A stretch of 9,754 nt of DNA from Candidatus Woesearchaeota archaeon (lineage in GTDB: Archaea; Nanobdellota; Nanobdellia; Woesearchaeales; UBA10216), in contig JAHFTU010000036.1 in NCBI GenBank assembly GCA_023269295.1, positions 1,946 to 11,699 on the forward strand, given 5' to 3'. Within the stretch, counting starts at the first letter, position 1, and each line of letters opens with the position of its first letter. The notes under the pieces were generated by a model. The model was given only the letters and a program-made list of their open reading frames with translations, was not told the DNA's origin and made no database searches. Positions 1 through 5,459 of this stretch are shown here, piece by piece. Both the position numbers and the translations under genes were made by a program.

Positions 1-920
1 GTGGCTTTTGCAGCATGCTGCGCCAGCACCTTGGCAATGCAAAGCTTGTCTCAATCAGCCAGCTTGGCTCTGAGCGCATTGTTGAAGTTGTTTTCTCGTC
101 GAGAAAGCAGCAGGTTAAGCTCATCATTGAATTATTCAGCAAAGGCAACATTGTTTTGGTTGATGAGAAAGGCGTAATCCTTGCTGCTGCCGAGCACCAG
201 ATATGGAAGGACCGCACCGTGAGGCCTGGCTTTGCGTATGTGCCTCCTCCGGCAACGGCTGATTTTGCAGCGATGGGTGTTGAGCAATTCTCAAAGGTTA
301 TTTTGTCGTCGGAAAAGGACTCTGCTGTCAAGGCGCTGGCTGTTGACCTTGGCCTTTCCGGCGCTTATGCTGAGGAGCTTCTTTCGGCTGCTGCTGTTGA
401 CAAGCTGAAGAAGCCAGCTTCTCTCACGCAGCCCGAGCTCCAGCGACTCTTCTCCTCGCTTCGCAACCTTATTGCAAAAAAGCCCCAGCCGCTTGGTGTT
501 CTCGACGGTAGCAACAGCGTTGTTGAGGCGTTTCCATTCCCGGTTGCTGCAGCTACAGCAGCTAAAACAAAGCCCTTTTTCTCGTTCAACGAGGCAGTGG
601 AAGCCCTCTCGCTCAGGCAGCTTGAGTCCTCCTTTTCAGCGTCGAGGGAATCCCCTTCTTTGCGGCGCATTAAAGAGCTTGAGATAGCTATCGGGCAGCA
701 GGAGTCAATGGTTGCAGAGATGGCAAAGGCAGTTGCCGAAAACACCCGCCTTGCAGAGTTCATCTACGAGCACTATCAGGAAGTCAAGGGCGTCCTTGAT
801 GACTACAACGCCCTCAGGAAGACCTTCACGCCAGAGCAGCTTCGCGAGTACTTCAAGCCAAACAAGCTTGTCAAGTCTATCGACGAGAAAACAGGCACGA
901 TTACGCTTGAAATTGATTAG
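1..920 (+). CDS. Rqc2/NEMF (RqcH, NFACT) family protein, 5' end outside window, lacks NFACT-R
   Basis: This is the downstream part of a ribosome-quality-control factor of the NFACT family; relatives bind the 60S/50S subunit with stalled peptidyl-tRNA and tRNA-Ala and drive C-terminal tailing. The frame is open from base 3, and GFCS precedes MLRQHL, matching the family segment before 'LRKHL', so the start lies upstream. Numbering from the Met at base 15: the rest of NFACT-N runs to about residue 80 and includes WKDRTVRPGFAYVPPP; a helix-hairpin-helix-like stretch lies near 110-135; the conserved FFSFNEAVEAL is at 188-198; a coiled-coil-like stretch spans about 215-265. The protein ends at the strand that normally leads into NFACT-R (SIDEKTGTITLEID). 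Full-length archaeal relatives are, from memory, roughly 600-700 residues, so the C-terminal half is missing. The family's Asp-Arg tRNA-binding pair appears here as Glu20-Arg21. The stop overlaps that of the convergent neighbour. Confidence 0.82.
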   Translation, partial: GFCSMLRQHLGNAKLVSISQLGSERIVEVVFSSRKQQVKLIIELFSKGNIVLVDEKGVILAAAEHQIWKDRTVRPGFAYVPPPATADFAAMGVEQFSKVILSSEKDSAVKALAVDLGLSGAYAEELLSAAAVDKLKKPASLTQPELQRLFSSLRNLIAKKPQPLGVLDGSNSVVEAFPFPVAAATAAKTKPFFSFNEAVEALSLRQLESSFSASRESPSLRRIKELEIAIGQQESMVAEMAKAVAENTRLAEFIYEHYQEVKGVLDDYNALRKTFTPEQLREYFKPNKLVKSIDEKTGTITLEID

Positions 921-1267
921 TAAAGGTCTGGTTGTCCAGCCTTTTCTTCCGGAGCAGAAGGCTCGCCTGTTTCTTTGCCTGTGCTTTTGGCTTCTGCCCG
1001 CTGTTGCTCTTGCAGTTTGCTCTTTAGCCTCTTTCCAAGGTCAAAATTTCTGGCGTAAAGAAGGCAGATTGCGAGGCCTGAAGCTAACGAAGGGATTCCG
1101 GCGTAAAGCATATAGGCGCGTTTTGCAAATTGGCCGCCAAAATACGCGGCTATAAGCGCTGTGCCTGTCGTCATAAGCAAGGTTGCCGACAGCGCATAGA
1201 GCCCTTCTTTTCTGTTCACTTGTTGCAGCCTTTCTTCAAGGCTTTTTTGGCTAGGAGTTGTTTGCAT
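917..1267 (-). CDS. Small two-TM membrane protein, unknown function
   Basis: A 116-residue protein that I do not recognise. Residues 1-21 are polar and charged. Two hydrophobic segments at about 22-44 and 51-72 are joined by a short basic turn (GGQFAKR), giving a membrane hairpin. Residues 73-116 form a charged tail rich in Lys, Glu and Gln that is probably cytoplasmic. No catalytic motif is visible. Its TAA stop overlaps the TAG stop of the convergent Rqc2/NEMF-like gene within the four bases TTAG. A TATA-like stretch about 26 bp upstream of the ATG suggests a leaderless transcript. The translation is plausible as a real protein because of the clean membrane topology and because neither neighbour overlaps it appreciably. 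Confidence 0.65.
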   Translation of the reverse strand: MQTTPSQKSLEERLQQVNRKEGLYALSATLLMTTGTALIAAYFGGQFAKRAYMLYAGIPSLASGLAICLLYARNFDLGKRLKSKLQEQQRAEAKSTGKETGEPSAPEEKAGQPDLY

Positions 1268-1286
1268 TAGTGAAGCTACTATGTTC

Positions 1287-1300
1287 TGTTTTTTAATGTT
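1287..1300 (-). promoter_or_regulatory. Possible TATA box for the two-TM gene
   Basis: On the minus strand this reads AACATTAAAAAACA, centred about 26 bp upstream of the ATG at 1267. That is the usual archaeal TATA-to-start spacing for a leaderless message. The match to TTTAWATA is only fair. Confidence 0.35.
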
Positions 1301-1319
1301 AGCGGCAGACGAGTTGCGT

Positions 1320-1880
1320 TCAATAGTAGAAGTCCTTGAACGCCTTTTCTTCGGTTTTTGATGAACCTTTTTGCCTAAAAAGGTTCTGCATCTTGCCGAA
1401 CAGCGTGATGAAAACGTCCTTCTCCACCGCTATCCCTGCAGCAGTCAGCGCATCGGCAAGGTTGTAGCCCGAGTAGTCGGCTGTAGCATCGTATCCGAGC
1501 AGCTTTTTGGCAGTGTGGCTGCAAAGAAAGCCGTCGTTAAGCGCAAAGACTATTTTCCTGCCATTGTCGTCGGTAAACTCGGCATTTTCGGCGTTGATTT
1601 TATGGCTGTTATTGCCTTCTATGCTGTGATTTTTGAGCTCCAGCATAATCATAGCAGCTGCAATCTCTGCAAAGCTGCTTTTGCCTATCCACTCTGCAGA
1701 CTCCTTGTCGCTTGTGAGCCCCAGGAATGCCCCTAAGCCCTCACTTTTTGCCTTTTCAGGCCTGATGACCCTGCCGAGGTATTCTGACACCTTTTGCCTT
1801 GGCCCTGAGCCTGTCCAGCTGTTTGAGACAAGGTAGCCGTATTCCTTCCCAGAAATCCGCTTGATTCTTACAAAAACCAT
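1320..1880 (-). CDS. Hypothetical protein with basic transposase-like N-terminus
   Basis: A 186-residue protein of unknown function. Residues 1-40 (FVRIKRISGKEYGYLV, then RQKVSEYLGRV) are basic and resemble the short N-terminal segment seen in some archaeal hypothetical proteins and in the N-termini of IS4/IS1634-like transposases, where it precedes the catalytic part. No DDE catalytic domain follows. The remainder is mixed alpha/beta with no motif I know. I chose the ATG at 1880 over the in-frame ATG at 1901 because the conserved-looking sequence begins there and the nearest TATA-like box would place transcription start at roughly 1895, downstream of the alternative. The last 25 or so codons contain one copy of the window's hairpin repeat (1355-1386), read in frame as NLFRQKGSSKTEE, so the C-terminus may have been altered by an insertion. 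Confidence 0.7.
   Translation of the reverse strand: MVFVRIKRISGKEYGYLVSNSWTGSGPRQKVSEYLGRVIRPEKAKSEGLGAFLGLTSDKESAEWIGKSSFAEIAAAMIMLELKNHSIEGNNSHKINAENAEFTDDNGRKIVFALNDGFLCSHTAKKLLGYDATADYSGYNLADALTAAGIAVEKDVFITLFGKMQNLFRQKGSSKTEEKAFKDFYY
1355..1386 (-). repeat. Hairpin repeat copy 1 (inside a CDS)
   Basis: On the plus strand TTTTTGAT (1355-1362) is followed by a hairpin with arms GAACCTTTTT (1363-1372) and AAAAAGGTTC (1377-1386) around a four-base loop GCCT. It shares TTTTTGAT and the ACCTTTTT/AAAAAGGT core with copies at 4601-4632 and 6282-6312. It is listed on the minus strand because all three copies lie in or beside minus-strand genes. Here it encodes part of the C-terminus of the 186-residue hypothetical protein. 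Confidence 0.8.
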
Positions 1881-1916
1881 GCCAAAAGTACCCAAAAGCA
1901 TTTAGGCACTAGGTGA

Positions 1917-1925
1917 TACATAAAG
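1917..1925 (-). promoter_or_regulatory. Possible TATA box for the 1320-1880 gene
   Basis: The minus strand reads CTTTATGTA, centred about 41 bp before the ATG at 1880 and only about 20 bp before the upstream ATG at 1901. It favours the inner start. The match is weak. Confidence 0.35.
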
Positions 1926-1937
1926 CTTTTGGTAGTG

Positions 1938-1949
1938 TATACTGGTATA
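1938..1949. promoter_or_regulatory. Short inverted repeat between divergent genes
   Basis: TATAC-TG-GTATA is a perfect 5-bp inverted repeat with a two-base centre, lying between the start regions of the divergent genes 1320-1880 (-) and 2005-2436 (+). It could be a small operator, but AT-rich repeats this short also arise by chance. Confidence 0.25.
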
Positions 1950-1973
1950 TTGAAGCCGTATGCGGCCAAATTC

Positions 1974-1985
1974 TTTTTAAATAAA
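1974..1985 (+). promoter_or_regulatory. TATA box for the 2005-2436 gene
   Basis: TTTTTAAATA (1974-1983) is a good archaeal TATA match centred 26 bp upstream of the ATG at 2005. No Shine-Dalgarno sequence precedes the ATG, so a leaderless mRNA is likely. Confidence 0.6.
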
Positions 1986-2004
1986 ATGTTGCACCCTGCT
2001 TTTT

Positions 2005-2436
2005 ATGTTTCAAAAGCACTTGGAACTTACAGTGCATGAAGCAATGGCTGACATATCTGGGCATAGCATGGCGTCATTGGCTGGATTAGTCACTATGCAT
2101 TCCTCAGTGTTCAGGAATATCCCGCTTATGCAAACCTATGTACGCTTAGACTATAATCCTGGTCCGATTGTGGCCGCTAGGTTTGGACAGGTGGTTCTGC
2201 CTGTTGTGTCGGATGATAAACGCGCTGTTGTTTTTGAAATGGCAAATCATATGGATGGCATTGTGCACGTCCAGAAGGTTGTCGGGGAGAAATCCGTCTC
2301 GTATTTGCTGAAGGGCGCTGTTGATAACCCTTTCAACCGGGGCTGGTTTGGCCTTGGCAGGCAAACTTACCACTACACTTATTCTGTAAAGGTTGATCTT
2401 GTGGCTGCTTCCGCACCGGCTTATGGCACAGCATAG
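2005..2436 (+). CDS. Unrecognised soluble protein, 143 aa
   Basis: I do not recognise this protein. It begins MFQKHLELTVHEAM and has no obvious signal peptide or membrane segment. Alternating hydrophobic stretches in the middle (about residues 45-110) suggest beta strands, and a Gly/aromatic-rich segment (FNRGWFGLGRQTYHYTYSV, about residues 112-130) precedes a small Ala-rich tail. Support for it being real: a well-placed TATA box with leaderless spacing, no overlap with neighbours, and a stop four bases from that of the convergent ktrA. The repeated Met and His residues near the N-terminus are not arranged in a known metal-binding motif. It may be lineage-specific. Confidence 0.6.
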   Translation: MFQKHLELTVHEAMADISGHSMASLAGLVTMHSSVFRNIPLMQTYVRLDYNPGPIVAARFGQVVLPVVSDDKRAVVFEMANHMDGIVHVQKVVGEKSVSYLLKGAVDNPFNRGWFGLGRQTYHYTYSVKVDLVAASAPAYGTA

Positions 2437-2440
2437 TGTG

Positions 2441-3106
2441 TTACTTCATCCTGAAGTGCTCTGCGAAGTGCTTGATGTCTTCTGTTTTGCCGACTAGTGT
2501 TATCCTGTCATCCCTCAGAAACTTCCTGTCGGTTGATGGCACTATCATTCTTTCGCCGCCCCGTTGTATTGCGAGCACAAGCACGTTGAACTTTGTTCCG
2601 ACATGGAGCTGCTTTATTGCCTTGCCCACGAACTGTTTGGGCACCTCAACTTCCCTGACTGCGTACATGGGTGAGAGTTCTATGAATTCAAGGACATCTG
2701 AGCTCATCAGCTGCCACGCTAATCTTGCACCGGTGTCCCTCTCAGGAAACACGACCCTGTCCGCGCCTATCTTTGCCAGGATTTTGCCTTGCTGGTCGCT
2801 TGTTGCCTTTGCCACAACGTACTTTACGCCGAGCTCTTTCAGGTTGAGCGTTGCCAGTATGCTTGCGTCAACCTCTTTTCCTATCCCTACTACAACCACG
2901 TCGCAGTTGGCTATGCCAGCCTCCACCAGAGCATCCTTGTCTGTTGAGTCTGCCTGTTTTGCAGAGGTTACATAGTCCTTGATTGAATTTATCTTCTCCT
3001 CGTCCCTGTCTATTGCGAGAACGTGCTTGCCTTCCTGCGTCAGTGTTAATGCGACGCTTGTTCCGAACCTTCCAAGCCCTATTACTCCGTAATTTGCCTT
3101 TGCCAT
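2441..3106 (-). CDS. ktrA: KtrA/TrkA-type potassium channel regulatory subunit
   Basis: The cytoplasmic gating subunit of a Ktr/Trk potassium uptake system. The 221-residue length matches single-copy KtrA rather than the doubled TrkA. The N-terminal RCK_N (TrkA-N) Rossmann domain covers about residues 5-125, with the nucleotide-binding loop GLGRFG at 10-15 and an acidic residue, Asp33, at the end of the second strand for ribose contact (AIDRDEEK). The RCK_C domain spans about 140-221. In the family an octameric ring binds ATP/ADP or NAD(H) and opens the membrane subunit. The ktrB-like gene lies 83 bp upstream on the same strand, so the two proteins should form one complex. A TATA-like box in that gap suggests ktrA can also be transcribed alone, which would help supply excess regulator for the ring. 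Stops of ktrA and the convergent gene are four bases apart. Confidence 0.93.
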   Translation of the reverse strand: MAKANYGVIGLGRFGTSVALTLTQEGKHVLAIDRDEEKINSIKDYVTSAKQADSTDKDALVEAGIANCDVVVVGIGKEVDASILATLNLKELGVKYVVAKATSDQQGKILAKIGADRVVFPERDTGARLAWQLMSSDVLEFIELSPMYAVREVEVPKQFVGKAIKQLHVGTKFNVLVLAIQRGGERMIVPSTDRKFLRDDRITLVGKTEDIKHFAEHFRMK

Positions 3107-3130
3107 CTTTTGCTTTTTCCTCTCTGGCGG

Positions 3131-3142
3131 TTTTTATAAAAC
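3131..3142 (-). promoter_or_regulatory. TATA box for ktrA
   Basis: The minus strand reads GTTTTATAAAAA, centred about 31 bp upstream of the ktrA ATG at 3106. This gives a very short leader. It lies in the 83-bp ktrB-ktrA gap and indicates a separate ktrA transcript. Confidence 0.55.
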
Positions 3143-3189
3143 TTTGCGTGTCTGTATCCTCTGCTGCAGTTGCTGGCTGCTTAGTCATA

Positions 3190-4530
3190 CTATCCTACCG
3201 GCACGTCTTCTTCTGGTAACCTGACAAGCTGCGTTCTTTTTTGTGCAAGTGCAAGGTGCAGCATTGCCAGCGGGCCTATTCTGCCAATGAACATTACCCC
3301 GATTAGGATAAGCCTTGACGCTAGTGCGAGCTGCTGTGTTATTCCGGTTGAAAGCCCTACGGTGCCGAACGCGGAGACTGTCTCGAAAAGGATTTTTTCG
3401 TACGGCACAGGCTCTATAACGCTTATTGCTGCCGATGCCACTATCACCAGTATGGCTGCAGCTGATATAGTGGCAAACGCCTTTACCAGTGCTCCGCTGC
3501 TGAGCCTCCTGTCAAATAGCTCTACATCTGTTTTTCCTCTTGCGAAGGCTATCAATGATTTTATGGCAATTGCTGCTGTTGTCGTCTTTATCCCTCCTCC
3601 TGTTCCCCCTGGTGATGAGCCTATGAACATGAGCGCTGCCAGCAGCAGCATCGTAGCTGTCCTCAGCCCTCCGAAAGGCACGGTGTTAAATCCTGAAGAC
3701 CGCGCATTTACTGATTGAAATGCCGAAGCCATTATCTGCTGAGGCAGGCTGAGATTCGTGATTGCATTGTTTTTCTCAAGCGCGAAGAATGCTGCTGTTC
3801 CTGCCAGAATAAGAATCGCGGTTGTCGCCAGCACGAGTTTTGTATGCGTGCTCAGCTTCTGCCGCCTGTTTTTTAATTTCTGAATCAGTTCATTCATCAC
3901 AATAAATCCAATGCCCCCAGTTATTGTCAGCAGCATTATCGTGAGGTTGACGCCCACATTGGTTGCCTGGCTTGCAAGGCTGTTGAATCCGCCGAAGAGG
4001 TCAAAGCCTGAGTTGTTGAACGCGGCTATTGAGTGAAATGCCCCGTATTTTATGGCCGCCGATATTCCCATGCTTCCTTTCCAAGTTAGAAACAGCGCGA
4101 AAGCGCCAAGCAGTTCAAACAGCATCACAAACGCTGCCGTATTCCTGGCGAATTTGTAGACATCGCCAATGGAAGGAAGGTTCATTGATTCCTGCAGGTA
4201 TACTCCTCCTGCCAGCTTCATGTTCCTTCCGAATATGAACAGGAAGGACATCAGGGTCATGTAGCCGAGCCCGCCAATTTGTATGAGTGCCAGTATTATT
4301 ATGTGTCCGGTTGGGGAATAGTAGTCGTGGGTGTCTTTTACCACAAGCCCGGTTACTGTTGTTGCTGAGGTTGCTGTGAACAGCGCGTCTGGAAATGTTG
4401 TTGCTTTGTGCTCCCTAGACGAAAAGGGCATCATAAGCAGCACAGTCCCAATCAGAATTATCACAAGAAAGCTGACGGCTATTGCCTTTACAGGATTTAC
4501 CTTCTTCGCAAGAATAGTTTCGTACACCAC
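3190..4530 (-). CDS. ktrB: KtrB/TrkH-type potassium transporter membrane subunit
   Basis: The potassium-translocating subunit of the Ktr/Trk/HKT superfamily, 446 residues, as expected for KtrB. All four membrane-pore-membrane repeats are visible with their filter glycines: TSATTVTGL (Gly61), FNNSGFD (Gly175), NARSSGFNT (Gly280) and SAFGTVGLSTG (Gly392). The Gly-rich SSPGGTGGGIKTTT near residues 305-318 is the conserved region after the third pore loop that forms the intramembrane gate. The protein ends in a short charged tail (RLPEEDVPVG) facing the cytoplasm, where KtrA would dock. The start is GTG: two GTG codons stand in tandem at 4530 and 4527 and either could be used; no ATG fits the N-terminal sequence. 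No Shine-Dalgarno sequence is seen. ktrA follows on the same strand. Confidence 0.93.
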   Translation of the reverse strand: MVYETILAKKVNPVKAIAVSFLVIILIGTVLLMMPFSSREHKATTFPDALFTATSATTVTGLVVKDTHDYYSPTGHIIILALIQIGGLGYMTLMSFLFIFGRNMKLAGGVYLQESMNLPSIGDVYKFARNTAAFVMLFELLGAFALFLTWKGSMGISAAIKYGAFHSIAAFNNSGFDLFGGFNSLASQATNVGVNLTIMLLTITGGIGFIVMNELIQKLKNRRQKLSTHTKLVLATTAILILAGTAAFFALEKNNAITNLSLPQQIMASAFQSVNARSSGFNTVPFGGLRTATMLLLAALMFIGSSPGGTGGGIKTTTAAIAIKSLIAFARGKTDVELFDRRLSSGALVKAFATISAAAILVIVASAAISVIEPVPYEKILFETVSAFGTVGLSTGITQQLALASRLILIGVMFIGRIGPLAMLHLALAQKRTQLVRLPEEDVPVG

Positions 4531-4559
4531 TTTTAATCGGTTTGTTAAAGCTACAGCAG

Positions 4560-4573
4560 CGTTTAAAAAACTT
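4560..4573 (-). promoter_or_regulatory. Possible TATA box for ktrB
   Basis: A minus-strand TTTTTTAAAC-like stretch is centred about 36 bp upstream of the GTG at 4530, which would give a leader of about 10 nt. The region is AT-rich and other boxes (near 4545 or 4595) cannot be excluded. Confidence 0.35.
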
Positions 4574-4600
4574 GTGAGCTAGAAATTAGTTTTTATAGAT

Positions 4601-4632
4601 TTTTTGATCAACCTTTTTCGGTAAAAAGGTTG
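4601..4632 (-). repeat. Hairpin repeat copy 2 (abutting 5S rRNA 3' end)
   Basis: TTTTTGAT (4601-4608) is followed by arms CAACCTTTTT (4609-4618) and AAAAAGGTTG (4623-4632) around loop CGGT. The last base of the hairpin is also the 3'-terminal base of the 5S helix on the minus strand. In the minus-strand transcript the 5S RNA would be followed at once by AACCTTTTT, so the T-run could act as an archaeal terminator or the hairpin as a processing mark. Confidence 0.8.
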
Positions 4633-4746
4633 TGAACAGCGATCCTATTTTCCCGCACGACGTGCAGTACTGTTAGGAACGTGCGCCCGCTTAATTGCCG
4701 AGTTCGAAATGGGATCGGATGTTACCAGGCGGCCATGGCCGTTCAC
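4632..4746 (-). rRNA. 5S ribosomal RNA
   Basis: About 115 nt on the minus strand. The terminal helix is GTGAACGGC paired with GCTGTTCAC. The diagnostic 5S blocks are present in order: a loop B/helix III block with GATCCCAT and CGAACTCGG, then AATTAAGC, then AGTACTGC and a GGGAAAATAGG block before the closing helix. The gene stands alone: no 16S or 23S lies within the window, and the flanks are the ktr genes and a toxin-antitoxin pair. Unlinked 5S genes occur in several archaeal lineages. A TATA box sits at the correct distance upstream. Ends are set by the closing helix and are good to one or two bases. Confidence 0.93.
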
Positions 4747-4765
4747 GGAGCTTTGGATACGGTAG

Positions 4766-4778
4766 TGATTTATAAGTT
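4766..4778 (-). promoter_or_regulatory. TATA box for 5S rRNA
   Basis: The minus strand reads ACTTATAAATC, centred about 27 bp before the 5' end of the 5S RNA at 4746. The spacing fits transcription starting at, or very near, the mature 5' end. Confidence 0.65.
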
Positions 4779-4789
4779 TATCTGATGGG

Positions 4790-4835
4790 TAACCACAATG
4801 TTTATATATAATTAGATTATACGTGGCTGTGGTGA
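4790..4835. promoter_or_regulatory. vapBC-like promoter, candidate operator and RBS
   Basis: TTTATATATAAT (4801-4812) is a strong TATA box for the antitoxin gene. It is flanked by inverted arms ACCACA (4792-4797) and TGTGGT (4828-4833), which extend to eight positions with one mismatch. This arrangement could be the operator bound by the AbrB-type antitoxin for autorepression. GGTGAT (4831-4836) is a Shine-Dalgarno-like site five bases before the ATG at 4842 and overlaps the right arm. TATA and RBS are convincing; the operator is inference. Confidence 0.5.
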
Positions 4836-4841
4836 TGACTT

Positions 4842-5063
4842 ATGCAAGCATTTGAAACAACTCCAAAGCAATGGGGAAATTCGTTGGGAATAACCATACC
4901 TAAGGATGTGGTTGATAAGGAGAAGCTCTCTCCCGGGAAAAGGGTGCGGGTGCTTGTTGTATCAGACCAGTCTCACAAGCTGCGCAAGGTTTTTGGCTCG
5001 CTTAAGCTGAAGATGCCAACTCAAAAGGCGATGGAAGAGATTGATAGGGAGTACTATGACTGA
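4842..5063 (+). CDS. AbrB/SpoVT-type antitoxin (VapB-like)
   Basis: A 73-residue DNA-binding antitoxin. The AbrB/MazE swapped-hairpin fold covers about residues 5-48, with the family pattern KQWGNSLGITIPKDVV followed by LSPGKRVRVLVV. The C-terminal part (about 50-73, charged, ending MEEIDREYYD) is the segment that in such antitoxins wraps the toxin. In the family the antitoxin neutralises the toxin RNase and represses its own promoter. The start at 4842 has a GGTGAT ribosome-binding site and a TATA box. Its stop lies inside the start of the PIN gene (ATGACTGA overlap), which indicates translational coupling. Confidence 0.88.
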   Translation: MQAFETTPKQWGNSLGITIPKDVVDKEKLSPGKRVRVLVVSDQSHKLRKVFGSLKLKMPTQKAMEEIDREYYD

Positions 5064-5430
5064 ATCTGGCAGCTTTCTGGCAGATACGTACGCCTTAATT
5101 GAGCTGATAGGCGGGAATTCCGGTTATGCGCCTTACCTTGATTCTGTTATGGTCACTACCAAGTTTCACCTTGCTGAGCTGTATTACCACCTGCTTAGAT
5201 TTTATTCTATTGAGGAGGCGAATCGCTACTTTGATTTTTACTCTGGCTTTTTGGTTCCTGTTTCCCTCTCTTCTATAGCTGCCGCGATGCAGTTTAAGCT
5301 GCAGCATAAAGATGAAAAGCTTAGCTACGCCGATTGGATAGGTTACGGTGTGGCAGCTGAGCTTGGCATTAAGTTTTTGACTGGCGATGAGAAGTTCCGC
5401 AACAAAGAAAACGTGGAATTTATTAAATGA
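5056..5430 (+). CDS. PIN-domain ribonuclease toxin (VapC-like)
   Basis: A 124-residue PIN-domain protein, probably a Mg-dependent ribonuclease that inhibits translation when its antitoxin is lost. The four PIN acidic positions are present: Asp10 (FLADTYALIE), Glu41 (HLAELYY), Asp93 (SYADWIGYGVA) and Asp111 (LTGDEKF). The length matches VapC proteins. I chose the ATG at 5056, which overlaps the antitoxin stop by eight bases, over the in-frame ATG at 5041, because the shorter form gives the usual few residues before the first catalytic strand. All catalytic positions are kept, so the toxin is probably active. It converges on the RHH-nucleotidyltransferase gene with a 29-base gap. Confidence 0.88.
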   Translation: MTESGSFLADTYALIELIGGNSGYAPYLDSVMVTTKFHLAELYYHLLRFYSIEEANRYFDFYSGFLVPVSLSSIAAAMQFKLQHKDEKLSYADWIGYGVAAELGIKFLTGDEKFRNKENVEFIK

Positions 5431-5459
5431 GCTTTGGATTGATGAGCACTAATTTGCCA

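Noticed and set aside
5041..5055. Upstream ATG for the PIN toxin
   Set aside because: The ATG at 5056 gives the normal family N-terminus and the usual short overlap with the antitoxin stop.
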